A stretch of 19,023 bases of DNA from Planctomycetales bacterium. GTDB lineage: Bacteria > Planctomycetota > SZUA-567. The notes under the pieces are model-generated. The model was not told where the DNA came from. It did not search any database and saw only the letters and a list, made by a program, of their open reading frames with translations. Every line of letters starts with the position of its first letter. Positions within the stretch are counted from its first letter, which is position 1. The position numbers and the translations under genes were made by a program. The stretch is taken from contig BNUQ01000037.1 of the NCBI GenBank assembly GCA_025997475.1, forward strand, positions 1 through 19,023, written 5' to 3'. Shown piece after piece: positions 9,442-16,920 of this stretch.

Positions 9442-9941
9442 GCGCCATCGAAATTTTGATGTGTTTTCCGACGTTTTTTTTGATTTTGACGGTGATTGCC
9501 TTTCTCGACCAGCGGTCGATTCTCAACATTATGCTCATCATCGGGCTGACCGGCTGGACCGGCACGGCGCTGGTTATTCGCGGCGAAATTTTCAAACAAC
9601 GGTCGCTCGATTACGTCGCGGCGGCGCGGGCGTTGGGGGCGAGTCGAGCGCGCGTCGTCTTTCGCCATATTTTGCCGAACGCGCTCGCGCCGGTGTTGGT
9701 GGGCATCTCGTTCAGCATCGCCGGCGCGATTGCGATGGAAAGCGGATTGTCGTTTTTGGGCATCGGCGTGGCGTCGCCGACGGCGACGTGGGGCGAATTG
9801 TTGCTGGAAGGGCGCGACAGCCCGTTGCCGAATTGGTGGCTCAGCATTTTCCCCGGTCTCGCCATTTTCGCGGCAATGACCGCCTACAATTTAATCGGCG
9901 AAGGACTCCGCGACGCGATGGACCCCAGGTTGCGGAAGTAA
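9429..9941 (+). CDS. Oligopeptide/dipeptide ABC transporter permease, C-terminal part (right copy plus loop)
   Basis: Inner-membrane subunit of an OppBCDF/DppBCDF-type peptide or nickel importer. Hydrophobic segments are CFPTFFLILTVIAFL, ILNIMLIIGLTGWTGTALVI, APVLVGISFSIAGAIAM and WWLSIFPGLAIFAAMTAYNLI. The EAA-type loop that meets the ATPase is YVAAARALGASRARVVFRHILPNALAP (about residues 62-88). The end GEGLRDAMDPRLRK is typical of OppC/DppC. A whole family member has about 280-300 residues; only about 165 are here, so the N-terminal third is missing. The TTG at 9429 and the next four codons come from the opposite arm; native sequence begins around 9442 (AIEILMCFPTFF). No partner permease, ATPase or binding protein is in the window; they would lie upstream of the break. 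Confidence 0.9.
   Translation: MKISRAIEILMCFPTFFLILTVIAFLDQRSILNIMLIIGLTGWTGTALVIRGEIFKQRSLDYVAAARALGASRARVVFRHILPNALAPVLVGISFSIAGAIAMESGLSFLGIGVASPTATWGELLLEGRDSPLPNWWLSIFPGLAIFAAMTAYNLIGEGLRDAMDPRLRK
9442..9582. other. Unpaired 141-base loop at the centre of the palindrome
   Basis: This is the only stretch present once. On the + strand it is coding and in frame with the right-hand oppC copy, giving a protein segment beginning AIEILMCFPTFF that fits OppC/DppC permeases just before the GE-IFKQ start of the right arm. On the minus strand it makes no family-like protein. The + orientation is therefore the native one and the left boundary (9441/9442) is the artificial or rearranged joint. The joint lies in a GC-rich gcg context, and a similar gaaatttt string occurs both in the loop (near 9450) and at the start of the right arm (near 9586), which would help a strand fold back. 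Confidence 0.9.
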
Positions 9942-10070
9942 CAGAGTTGAGAGTTTAGAGTTGAGAGTTGAGAGAGTGGAGTTTTGTTTTTAAGACGCGC
10001 GAAGCGCAACCTCTGCTCAACTCTAAACTTTCAACTCTCAACTCTAAACTTCGCCGGATTTGGAAAAGAA
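9942..10070. repeat. Heptamer repeats in opposite orientations between oppC and the oxidoreductase gene
   Basis: Four gagttga/gagttta units (9944-9971) face about four aactcta/aactctc-type units in the reverse orientation (10019-10046), so the two clusters can form an imperfect stem of about 28 bases. The loop between them carries a small palindrome gcgc-gaa-gcgc near 9997-10007. The right end carries the ribosome binding site of the oxidoreductase gene. Confidence 0.8.
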
Positions 10071-11423
10071 ATGAATTACGACGCCATCATCATCGGTGCG
10101 GGATTATCGGGGCTGGCGACCGGCATCCGGTTGGGTTTGTCCGGCAAAAAAGCGCTCATTCTCGAAGCCCACACCGTCGCCGGCGGACTTAATTCTTATT
10201 ACCGGCGCGGCGAGCGCACGATTGATGTCGGTCTGCACGCGATGACGAATTTCGCGCCCGCCGGCGCGCACGGCGAACCGCTGACCAAACTGTTGCGCCA
10301 ACTGCGCCTGCGCCACGCCGACCTTGATTTGGTCGAACAAAATTTTTCCGCGATTGTTTTCCCGTCGCGCCGCTTGCGTTTCACCAATAACTTCGCCGAT
10401 TTTCGCGCCGGCGTCGCCGCCGATTTTCCGCGCGCGCTCGCCGGTTTCGACGCGCTGACGGCGGCGCTGAACGCTTACGACGACACCGCTTCGACCGTGG
10501 TTCCGGCGTCAACGCGCGAGAAATTAGCGGCGTTTATTCCCGACGAAACGTTGCGCGAAATGTTGCTCTGTCCGTTGATGTATTACGGCAACGCCGCCGA
10601 AAACGATATGGATTGGACGCAATTCGCGACGATGTGGAAGGCGGTTTTTCGCGGCGGCTTCTGTCGCCCGCGCGCCGGAATGAAAAAAATCCTCGAACTG
10701 CTCGTCGCGCAATTTATCGCGGGCGGCGGGACGTTGCGCTACGGCGCGAAGGTCGCGCGGATTGTCGCCGCCGCCAGCCGCGCGGAAAAAGTCGAATTGA
10801 CCACGGGCGAGGAAATCGCCGCGCCGCTGATTTTTTCCTCGGCGGGCGCGGTCGAAACGGCGGCGCTGTGCGGCATAAACAATGAAGCCGACGGCGGCAG
10901 AATGGGCTTCGCGGAATTGGTCTTGTATTTGCGCGAACCCGTGCGCGGCGACGGCGCGGCGATTACTTTTTTCTCGCAGACCGATAATTTTATTTTTAAC
11001 GAACCGGCGGATTTCATCGACGACAATTCCGGCGTGATTTGTTGCCCGAACAATTTTAATTTTACGACGGAGCCGAGTTTGCGGGTTACCGCGCGCGCGA
11101 ATTTCGACCGGTGGGAGAATCTCGACCGCGCCGCGTATCTCGCGCAAAAAAAAGACGCCGCCGACCGGCTACTCCGCGCGGCGGAAAAATTTTATCCGGC
11201 GTTGCGCGAAAAAATTGTCTGGTCTGATTTATTCACGCCGCGCACGGTGGCGCGTTTCACCGGTCGTTATCGCGGCGCGATTTACGGCGCGCCGGTCAAA
11301 CGCCGCGACGGCAAAACGGCGCTCGCCAATCTATATTTAATCGGCACCGACCAAGGTTTTTTGGGCATCGTCGGCGCGTTGCTCAGCGGCATTTCCATCG
11401 CCAATCGCTATGGGATGGCGTGA
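10071..11423 (+). CDS. FAD-dependent oxidoreductase, phytoene desaturase (CrtI)-like family (right copy)
   Basis: The 450-residue flavoprotein has an N-terminal Rossmann FAD site IIIGAGLSGLATG (6-18), E32 for the FAD ribose, and GG (38-39) followed by NSYYRRG, the typical GG motif of CrtI and amine-oxidase-like enzymes. The C-terminus LYLIGTDQGFLGIVGALLSGISIANRY is the second FAD contact of the same group. Members desaturate or isomerise carotenoids or saturate retinol-like polyenes; many are uncharacterised, and no other carotenoid gene is in the window, so the substrate is open. I chose ATG 10071, with ggaaaagaa just before it, because the possible earlier start at 9984 would add 29 residues encoded by heptamer repeats. 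It follows oppC by 129 bases on the same strand. Confidence 0.88.
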   Translation: MNYDAIIIGAGLSGLATGIRLGLSGKKALILEAHTVAGGLNSYYRRGERTIDVGLHAMTNFAPAGAHGEPLTKLLRQLRLRHADLDLVEQNFSAIVFPSRRLRFTNNFADFRAGVAADFPRALAGFDALTAALNAYDDTASTVVPASTREKLAAFIPDETLREMLLCPLMYYGNAAENDMDWTQFATMWKAVFRGGFCRPRAGMKKILELLVAQFIAGGGTLRYGAKVARIVAAASRAEKVELTTGEEIAAPLIFSSAGAVETAALCGINNEADGGRMGFAELVLYLREPVRGDGAAITFFSQTDNFIFNEPADFIDDNSGVICCPNNFNFTTEPSLRVTARANFDRWENLDRAAYLAQKKDAADRLLRAAEKFYPALREKIVWSDLFTPRTVARFTGRYRGAIYGAPVKRRDGKTALANLYLIGTDQGFLGIVGALLSGISIANRYGMA

Positions 11424-11424
11424 A

Positions 11425-11457
11425 CAATTCACAATTAACAATTAACAATTAACAATT
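11425..11457 (+). repeat. 7-base tandem array (CAATTAA)n after the oxidoreductase gene
   Basis: One degenerate unit caattca, three perfect caattaa units (11432-11452) and a partial caatt, beginning two bases after the stop codon. The period is the same as the AACTCT array (7 bases) but the sequence is unrelated. Confidence 0.85.
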
Positions 11458-11776
11458 GCGGAGATTGATTATCAAATTCGCGAAGCGCAATTTTCATAAT
11501 TAACTCCGAAAATTTTTAATTTTTAATTGTTAACTCGTGTTACGCGATTTTGCCATCATCAATTCCGCTAAAAGCCCAGACAGGGGCTTAATGTGAATAA
11601 CCCCGAGTGGAGCGGCAATGCTTTTCCGCCGCGTAACTCGGGGAAAAGCGCCACCACCAACCACAACCCCGAAGGGGTTGAACTATTTGTTGAACCCCTC
11701 TCGGGGTTCGGTTCTCGGGCGGCGTCATCCCCGACCTGCGCGACGATAGCGCGTGTCGCTTGACGTTATTCGCATT

Positions 11777-11796
11777 AAACGCCTACGGCGTTTTTT
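11777..11796 (+). terminator. Possible terminator upstream of the HAD gene
   Basis: A perfect stem aaacgcc/ggcgttt with loop tac is followed by three further T's. It belongs to the same tac-loop palindrome family as the smc terminator and could end the transcript from the oxidoreductase, but it stands about 350 bases after that gene. The T-run is short. Confidence 0.45.
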
Positions 11797-11877
11797 AAGG
11801 ATTTTATTTTTGTCAAGTCAGTTACGATTTTCTGGCGCGCGTAACATGAATTGTGAATTCTCAACCGGAGTTCTCCA

Positions 11878-12561
11878 ATGCGTAACACCGTAATTTTTGA
11901 TATGGACGGCGTGTTAGTGAATAGTCAACCGTTGCATTTTGAGGTGGACCTCGCGACGTTGCGGACGGCGGGCGTAGCGGCGACGCTCGCGGATGTCGAG
12001 CATTGCGTCGGATTAAGCACGCCGGACTCGTGGGCGCATTACCGGCGGAAATTTAATTTGCGCCAATCGGTGGACGAACTCCGCGCGGCGCACGACGCGC
12101 GGTTGTTGCCGATGTTTCGCGCCGCCGAATTGCAACCGGTGGCGGGCATTCCGGCGTTGCTTGCGTTGCTCAAAGACCGGGGCGTCAAAACCGCCGTGGC
12201 GTCGTCCTCGTCGTGGGATTTAATTCATTTGATTTTGGGCAAGTTGCAAATCGCCGAATTTTTTGACGCGTTAGTTTCCGGCGAGGATTTGCCGCACAGC
12301 AAACCGGCGCCGGACATTTTTTTACGCGCGGCGGCGGCGGTGCAAAGCGAGCCGGCGGCGTGCGCGGTCATCGAAGACGCGGCGACCGGCGTGTTGGCGG
12401 CGAAACGCGCGGCGATGTTTTGCGTCGCCTACCGCAACCCGACCTCCGGCAAGCAGGACTTGTCGCTCGCCGATTGGCGCATCGACACCTTCGACGCGAT
12501 TAACCAAAATTTGGACTGGCTACAAAGGGAAAGTTTAGAGTTGAAAGTTGAGAGCAATTAA
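11878..12561 (+). CDS. HAD-superfamily hydrolase, beta-phosphoglucomutase-like (right copy)
   Basis: Cytoplasmic phosphatase or phosphomutase of HAD subfamily I. All four motifs are present: the nucleophile and acid/base aspartates D8 and D10 in FDMDGVLVNS, the motif II serines in VASSSS (107-112), K142 in HSKPAPDIF, and E166/D167 in VIEDAATG, which bind Mg2+. The helical cap (about 16-85) and the 227-residue length fit beta-phosphoglucomutase and 2-deoxyglucose-6-phosphate phosphatase relatives; the substrate cannot be told from sequence. The start codon has cggag eight to twelve bases upstream. The last residues (SLELKVESN) are encoded by a degenerate copy of the AACTCT-type heptamer repeat, so the native end may have been extended by repeat spread. 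Neighbours give no pathway clue. Confidence 0.93.
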   Translation: MRNTVIFDMDGVLVNSQPLHFEVDLATLRTAGVAATLADVEHCVGLSTPDSWAHYRRKFNLRQSVDELRAAHDARLLPMFRAAELQPVAGIPALLALLKDRGVKTAVASSSSWDLIHLILGKLQIAEFFDALVSGEDLPHSKPAPDIFLRAAAAVQSEPAACAVIEDAATGVLAAKRAAMFCVAYRNPTSGKQDLSLADWRIDTFDAINQNLDWLQRESLELKVESN

Positions 12562-12588
12562 CCATAGAGACGGTTTCCAAAACGCGAT

Positions 12589-12936
12589 GGCTCTATTAGA
12601 CCTGTTCGACAACCAATTCGCGGCAAATTTTCGGCTAATTTTCCGTCCCGCCGCGTCAAAATTCCTTGCAATACTCTCGGTATTGCTTCGTCATTTTTCC
12701 TTGCGAAACGAAAAATTAGACACGAACATTTGCTCACTCGTAGGTTTAGAACAGGTCTATTCAACTGCCACGCGCTTTAGCGCGTGGTTGGCGTTCTCGC
12801 CCAAAACGGGCTTTAGCCCAAATAAAATTCGGCTAAAGCCGATGGAATTAGACCATATTTTTTATTTTGGGCTAAAGCCCTTTCTTTTTTTTAACCGCCC
12901 ACCACGCCTTAAAAGGCGTGGCAATTGAATAGAGCC
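12589..12936. repeat. Nested palindrome cluster between the HAD gene and serA
   Basis: Outer pair ggctctatt (12589-12597)/aatagagcc (12928-12936). Inside it, tagacctgttc (12597-12607) pairs with gaacaggtcta (12749-12759), and ctattcaactgccacgc (from 12757) pairs with gcgtggcaattgaatag (to 12931) with one mismatch. Within the right part stand five small hairpins: ccacgcgc-ttta-gcgcgtgg (12768-12787), gggc-ttta-gccc (12808-12819), tcggct-aa-agccga (12829-12842), gggct-aa-agccc (12869-12880) and ccacgcctt-aa-aaggcgtgg (12902-12921). This looks like a composite of REP/MITE-like elements. A 126-codon frame across it (12548-12928) follows no family and is probably chance. It accounts for most of the 475-base gap 12562-13036. 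Confidence 0.8.
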
Positions 12937-12969
12937 ACCGCTGAATAGAATAACCTGCGTTTAACTTTC

Positions 12970-13018
12970 AACTCTGAACTCTGAACTCTGAACTCTAAAC
13001 TCTGAACTCTAAACTCTA
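12970..13018 (+). repeat. 7-base tandem array (AACTCT[G/A])7 upstream of serA
   Basis: Seven consecutive heptamers aactctg/aactcta fill 12970-13018, ending 18 bases before the serA ATG. The same unit in both orientations occurs at 9944-9971 and 10019-10046 and, degenerate, at the 3' end of the HAD gene. It is a dispersed microsatellite of this genome; no function is visible. Confidence 0.9.
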
Positions 13019-13036
13019 ACCCGAAGGGAACCGCTT

Positions 13037-14629
13037 ATGACGACTTTGCGCATCGCCGCCGCCGACAACATCAAGGGGAGCGGTTTGGAACTGTTGAAAA
13101 AAGAATTCGGCGCTGACGCCGTCGAAGTGCGCGGCAAATACGCGCCCGACGAATTGCTCGAAAAAATCGGCGACCTCGACGCCCTGCTGATTCGTAGCGG
13201 CACGACCGTTACCCGCGCCGCCATCGAAAAAGCGGGCGCGCGGCTAAAACTTATCGGACGCGCCGGCGTCGGCACCGACAACATCGACAAAAAAGCGGCG
13301 ACGGAAAAAGGCATCGTCGTGATGAACACGCCGTTCGGCAACACCACGTCCGCCGCCGAGCAAGCGCTGGCGCTCATCTTCACCTGCGCCCGCAACACGG
13401 CGCGCGCCGACCGGCTGATGCACGCGGGCAAATGGGAAAAAAAGGATTTGGTCGGCGCCGAGGTCTATGAAAAAACGCTCGGCTTAATCGGAATGGGGCG
13501 CATCGGCTCGCACGTCGCCAAAGTGATGACCGCCGCCGGGATGAAAATCGTCGCCTACGACCCGTTTTTATCCGCCGACCGCGCGCGACAAATCGGCGTG
13601 CGTTTGGTTACGCTGGACGAGCTCGCCGCGCTCGCCGATTTTATCACCATTCACACGCCGCTGACGGACGAAACCCGCAACTTGGTCAACGCCGCCTTCA
13701 TCGCCAAAATGAAAAAAGGCGCGCGGATTGTCAACTGCGCGCGCGGCGGCATCATCGACGAAACCGCGTTGGCCGAAGCGGTCAAGGCGGGACATCTCGC
13801 CGGTGCGGGGCTCGACGTTTTCGCCCAAGAACCGCTCGCCGCCGACAGTCCGCTGATTGGCGTCAAAAACATTTTGCTGACGCCGCATCTCGGCGCTTCG
13901 ACCGAAGAAGCCGAAGAGCGTTGCGGCTGGCAAATGGCGGAACAAGTCGTCGCGTATTTCAAGCGCAACGAAATTATCAACGCGGTGAATTTGTCGATTA
14001 CGCACGAAAAGAGTTTGACGGCTTACGTCGAGTTGGCGGAAAAATTGGCGAAAATCGCGGCGACGCTGTTGCGCGGCGCGCCGGTGGCGGTCGAGGTCAA
14101 CTGCCGCGGCGAGGTCTTTGACGGCAAAGACACCGGCGAAATCAGCGCGGCGGCGGTGATTGGCGTGTTGGAAAAATCGGGGCTCGGCGGCTTGAACATC
14201 GTCAACGCCTTGTCGCTCGCGAAAGAGCGCGGGCTGGCGGTCGCCAGCGGCGCGCAGGCGCCGGGACCGGTTTATCACCATCGCGTTGACGTAACCTTGC
14301 GGAGCGCCGAGGTAACGACGGTGGTGGGCGGCACGGTTTCGGGCGACCGAACTTTCCGCTTGATTCGCCTCGACGACGCCGATATTGATATGCGGTTGGG
14401 GAAACACTTGCTCTTTTTGCGTTATCCCGACACGCCGGGCTACGTCGGCAAATTCGGGACGCTCATCGGCGAAGCGGGCGTCAACATCGAACATATGGAG
14501 GTCGGCGCGTTGGAAAGCCGCCAGCGGGCGAGTATGACCATCGCCATCGACCAACCGGCGACCGACGACTTGCTGAAAAAACTCCTCGCCGTCGGCGGCG
14601 TCGAAAAAGCGTTTTACTGCAAACTGTAA
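13037..14629 (+). CDS. serA: D-3-phosphoglycerate dehydrogenase SerA (right copy)
   Basis: It oxidises 3-phosphoglycerate to 3-phosphohydroxypyruvate with NAD+, the first step of serine synthesis, in the cytoplasm. The 530 residues match the long SerA form. The order is an N-terminal substrate-binding part; a Rossmann NAD domain with GLIGMGRIG (149-157) and the following acidic D175; catalytic R236 (NCARGG), E265 (QEP) and H284 (TPHLGAS); an intermediate regulatory domain (about 320-450); and a C-terminal ACT domain (about 455-530, YPDTPGYVGKFGTLIGEAGVNI) that commonly binds serine for feedback inhibition. The ATG at 13037 has gaaggga about nine bases upstream. A 7-base tandem array ends 18 bases before the start codon, and smc follows after 72 bases on the same strand, so the two may be co-transcribed. 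No damage is seen. Confidence 0.97.
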   Translation: MTTLRIAAADNIKGSGLELLKKEFGADAVEVRGKYAPDELLEKIGDLDALLIRSGTTVTRAAIEKAGARLKLIGRAGVGTDNIDKKAATEKGIVVMNTPFGNTTSAAEQALALIFTCARNTARADRLMHAGKWEKKDLVGAEVYEKTLGLIGMGRIGSHVAKVMTAAGMKIVAYDPFLSADRARQIGVRLVTLDELAALADFITIHTPLTDETRNLVNAAFIAKMKKGARIVNCARGGIIDETALAEAVKAGHLAGAGLDVFAQEPLAADSPLIGVKNILLTPHLGASTEEAEERCGWQMAEQVVAYFKRNEIINAVNLSITHEKSLTAYVELAEKLAKIAATLLRGAPVAVEVNCRGEVFDGKDTGEISAAAVIGVLEKSGLGGLNIVNALSLAKERGLAVASGAQAPGPVYHHRVDVTLRSAEVTTVVGGTVSGDRTFRLIRLDDADIDMRLGKHLLFLRYPDTPGYVGKFGTLIGEAGVNIEHMEVGALESRQRASMTIAIDQPATDDLLKKLLAVGGVEKAFYCKL

Positions 14630-14701
14630 GGCGGGACGCGGGGAAAATTTATAATAAAGTTGTTCGGCGAAACGCCGCGCGTGAGGTGAAATTATTTAGC
14701 C

Positions 14702-16894
14702 ATGTATCTCAAACGGGTCGAACTTTACGGTTTCAAATCCTTCGCCGACCGCACGTCTTTTGATATGGCGGCGGGCATCACCGCCGTTCTCGGTCCGAAC
14801 GGATGCGGCAAGTCCAACGTCGTTGACGCGATAAAATGGGTCTTGGGCGAGTCGAGCGCCAAAAATTTGCGCGGGACGCAAATGCAGGATGTCATTTTCG
14901 CCGGCGCGCAGGGGCGCAAGCCGCTCGGTATGGCGGAAGTGTCCCTGGTTTTCGACAACGCCGACAACGCCCTGCCGCTCGCCTTCGGCGAAATCGCCGT
15001 TACCCGCCGCTTATACCGCTCCGGCGACTCCGAATACGAAATCAACAAACAGCCCTGCCGCCGCCGCGACATTCGCGACCTCTTTCTCGACACCGGCGTC
15101 GGGATGTCCGCCTACTCGTTCATCGAACAAGGGCGCGTCGAAGCGTTGCTTCAAGCCAAGCCCGAAGAGCGCCGCCTCGTCCTCGAAGAAGCCGCCGGCG
15201 TCAGCAAATACAAAGTCCGCCGCAAAGAATCGCTCGCCCGTTTGGAGCGGACCAATCAATCGCTGTTGCGCGTCAACGACCTCGTCGAAGAATTGGAAAA
15301 AAATATCAAGCGCGTCAGCCGCCAAGCCGGCAACGCCAAGCGTCATCAGCAACTCGCCGCCGATTTGCGCGCCGGCAAAACGTTGCACTACACGCGCCTC
15401 GCCACGCACTATCTCGCGCAACTGTCCGCGGGCGAAAAAGAAAAAGCCGCCGGTGAAAATTTATTCGCGCAAAAAAATTCGCGCCAGACCGAACTGACGC
15501 GAACGATTACCGATTTGGCGGGCGAGGAATTGGCGTTGCAAGAAAAGGTCGAACAGAGCGAGCGTGAATATCGCGCCCGGCAAACCGCGCTCAATCAGAT
15601 TCAAATCGAACTCGCCACCGCCACCGAAAAACGCGAAAATTTGGCGGCGACGCAACAAGAGGCGACCGCGCGCGCCGCCGTTTTGCGCGAAAAATTAACC
15701 GCGCTCGCCGCCGCCGCGACCGCCGCGCAGACCGCGCTCGCCGCCGCCGAGGCGGAACTTGCCGAATATCAAAAAATTCTCGACGGACAGGACGGCGAAC
15801 GCGGCGAACGTCAGCGGCAACTTGACGAAGGCGAACAAAAAATCGCCGCTCTCCGCAACGCGGCGCTGACGATTGCCGAGCGCCGCAGTGAAATCCGCGC
15901 CGCCGAAGCGCAAGCGTCCGCCCGCGCCGCCGACGGCGAGGCGCGCCTCCGCGAACATCGATTAAACGAAGAGGTCTTGCGCCGCCGCGAACAAGAACTG
16001 GGCGCGGAAAAATCGGAATTGCAACAAAAATACGACGCCGCGAAAAATAATTTCACGGCGTTAAACGAGCGCGTAACGGCGGCGCGGGAAAACGAAAAAC
16101 AGGCGCGGCTCGCGGCGGAACGCGAGGTCGCCGCCCTCTCCGAGCGGCAACAAAAATTGTCGGCGCTCCGCAGTCGCCACGCGACGTTGCAGGAGCTCGC
16201 CGACGCGCACGACGGCGCGTTCGGCGGCGTCAAAGCGGCGTTGCTGGCGAAAGAGCGCGGGCAAATCGGCGACTTGCTCGGAATGGTCGCCGACCTCTTG
16301 AAAGTGCCGCCGGAATACGCGACCGCCATCGAAACCGCGCTCGGCGGTTCGGCGCAGGATTTAATCACCCGCACGGCGGCGGGCGCGCAGGAAGGCATCC
16401 AATATCTCAAACAAAATCGCGCCGGTCGCGCCACGTTTTTGCCGCTCGACCGCATCTCGCCCCGCCCGCCTCTTCGCGACGAGGTCTTGCGGCACGCCGG
16501 CGTCGTCGGCGAAGCGTTTGACCTCGTCGATTTCGCCGACGAATACGAACGCGCCGTCGCGTATTTATTAAACGGCGTGCTGATTGTGCGGGATTTGACG
16601 ACGGCGCGGGAACTCGCCGGCGGCGCGGCGCGGGGCGTGCGCCTGGTCACGCTCGACGGCGAAGTCATCAGTCCGCACGGCGCAATGACCGGCGGACAGG
16701 GGCAACAGCGCGGCGGACTTATCGCCCGCAACGCCGAAAAAGACGCGCTGGCGCGGCAAATCGCCGACCTCGCGGCGCAACTCGCGTCGCTTCGCTCGCC
16801 GCGAGTTGCGCCGCGAGCGAAGCGACGCGGCAGAGTTACGCGGAAAAAGTCGCGACCGGCGAGCGGGAACGCGCCGAACTCGAAGCGCAACTGA
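14702..16894 (+). CDS. smc: Chromosome partition protein SMC, N-terminal part (frameshifted; right copy)
   Basis: SMC is the ATPase of the bacterial condensin that organises and separates chromosomes. This part has the N-terminal head with Walker A GPNGCGKS (residues 31-38), a long Ala/Glu/Arg-rich coiled coil (about 170-495) and the hinge, which starts around 501 (AFGGVKAALL) and ends with the hallmark VTLDGEVISPHGAMTGG (about 650-666). The native frame runs to about LAAQLA at 16786. From 16787 a 26-base insertion shifts the frame, so the last ~35 residues are an Arg-rich artefact before the stop at 16894. Without the insertion, the frame joins the fragment at 16921-18375 to give about 1215 residues, a normal SMC length. 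The gene starts 72 bases after serA with gaggtga upstream of ATG 14702; a tataat (14650-14655) in the gap could be a weak own promoter. Confidence 0.95.
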   Translation: MYLKRVELYGFKSFADRTSFDMAAGITAVLGPNGCGKSNVVDAIKWVLGESSAKNLRGTQMQDVIFAGAQGRKPLGMAEVSLVFDNADNALPLAFGEIAVTRRLYRSGDSEYEINKQPCRRRDIRDLFLDTGVGMSAYSFIEQGRVEALLQAKPEERRLVLEEAAGVSKYKVRRKESLARLERTNQSLLRVNDLVEELEKNIKRVSRQAGNAKRHQQLAADLRAGKTLHYTRLATHYLAQLSAGEKEKAAGENLFAQKNSRQTELTRTITDLAGEELALQEKVEQSEREYRARQTALNQIQIELATATEKRENLAATQQEATARAAVLREKLTALAAAATAAQTALAAAEAELAEYQKILDGQDGERGERQRQLDEGEQKIAALRNAALTIAERRSEIRAAEAQASARAADGEARLREHRLNEEVLRRREQELGAEKSELQQKYDAAKNNFTALNERVTAARENEKQARLAAEREVAALSERQQKLSALRSRHATLQELADAHDGAFGGVKAALLAKERGQIGDLLGMVADLLKVPPEYATAIETALGGSAQDLITRTAAGAQEGIQYLKQNRAGRATFLPLDRISPRPPLRDEVLRHAGVVGEAFDLVDFADEYERAVAYLLNGVLIVRDLTTARELAGGAARGVRLVTLDGEVISPHGAMTGGQGQQRGGLIARNAEKDALARQIADLAAQLASLRSPRVAPRAKRRGRVTRKKSRPASGNAPNSKRN
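16787..16812 (+). repeat. 26-base inverted templated insertion breaking smc
   Basis: Removing 16787-16812 restores one open SMC frame (..DLAAQLA + ASEATRQSY..). The inserted bases are the reverse complement of the very sequence restored by removing them: the end of 16774-16786 joined to the start of 16813-16825. The region thus reads A, then A and B copied from the opposite strand, then B. 26 is not divisible by three, hence the +2 frame change. This is the mark of a brief template switch at a fork, or during in vitro amplification. Confidence 0.85.
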
Positions 16895-16920
16895 CGCGCG
16901 AAATCCAAACCGGCGGGGCG

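Larger units (their letters stand above)
11424..11877. other. Intergenic hairpin chain between the oxidoreductase and HAD genes, 454 bases
   Basis: No gene is seen. After a CAATTAA array (11425-11457) come hairpins aagccc/gggctt (11572-11589), ccccgagt/actcgggg enclosing 27 bases (11601-11643), caacccc-gaa-ggggttg (11664-11680), gaacccc-tctc-ggggttc (11692-11709) and aaacgcc-tac-ggcgttt followed by T's (11777-11796). The last could act as a terminator. AT-rich repeats aattttt/aattgtt (11508-11533) lie between. The series ends 81 bases before the HAD start codon. Confidence 0.8.

Noticed and set aside
9442..9595. Antisense extension of the left oppC fragment through the loop
   Set aside because: The product of this strand does not look like a permease; the native reading is on the + strand.
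9984..10070. 29-residue N-terminal extension of the FAD oxidoreductase
   Set aside because: It is encoded by the heptamer repeat region, while the FAD motif begins normally from ATG 10071 with a good upstream purine stretch.
11810..11840. ttgtca as a -35 box for the HAD gene
   Set aside because: No acceptable -10 hexamer stands at a workable distance.
12768..12921. CRISPR array
   Set aside because: The repeated units are different short palindromes with no common repeat, no regular spacers and no cas genes.
12548..12928. 126-codon frame downstream of the HAD gene (mirror 6096-6476)
   Set aside because: It is composed almost entirely of the nested palindromes and begins inside the HAD gene; nothing protein-like is conserved.
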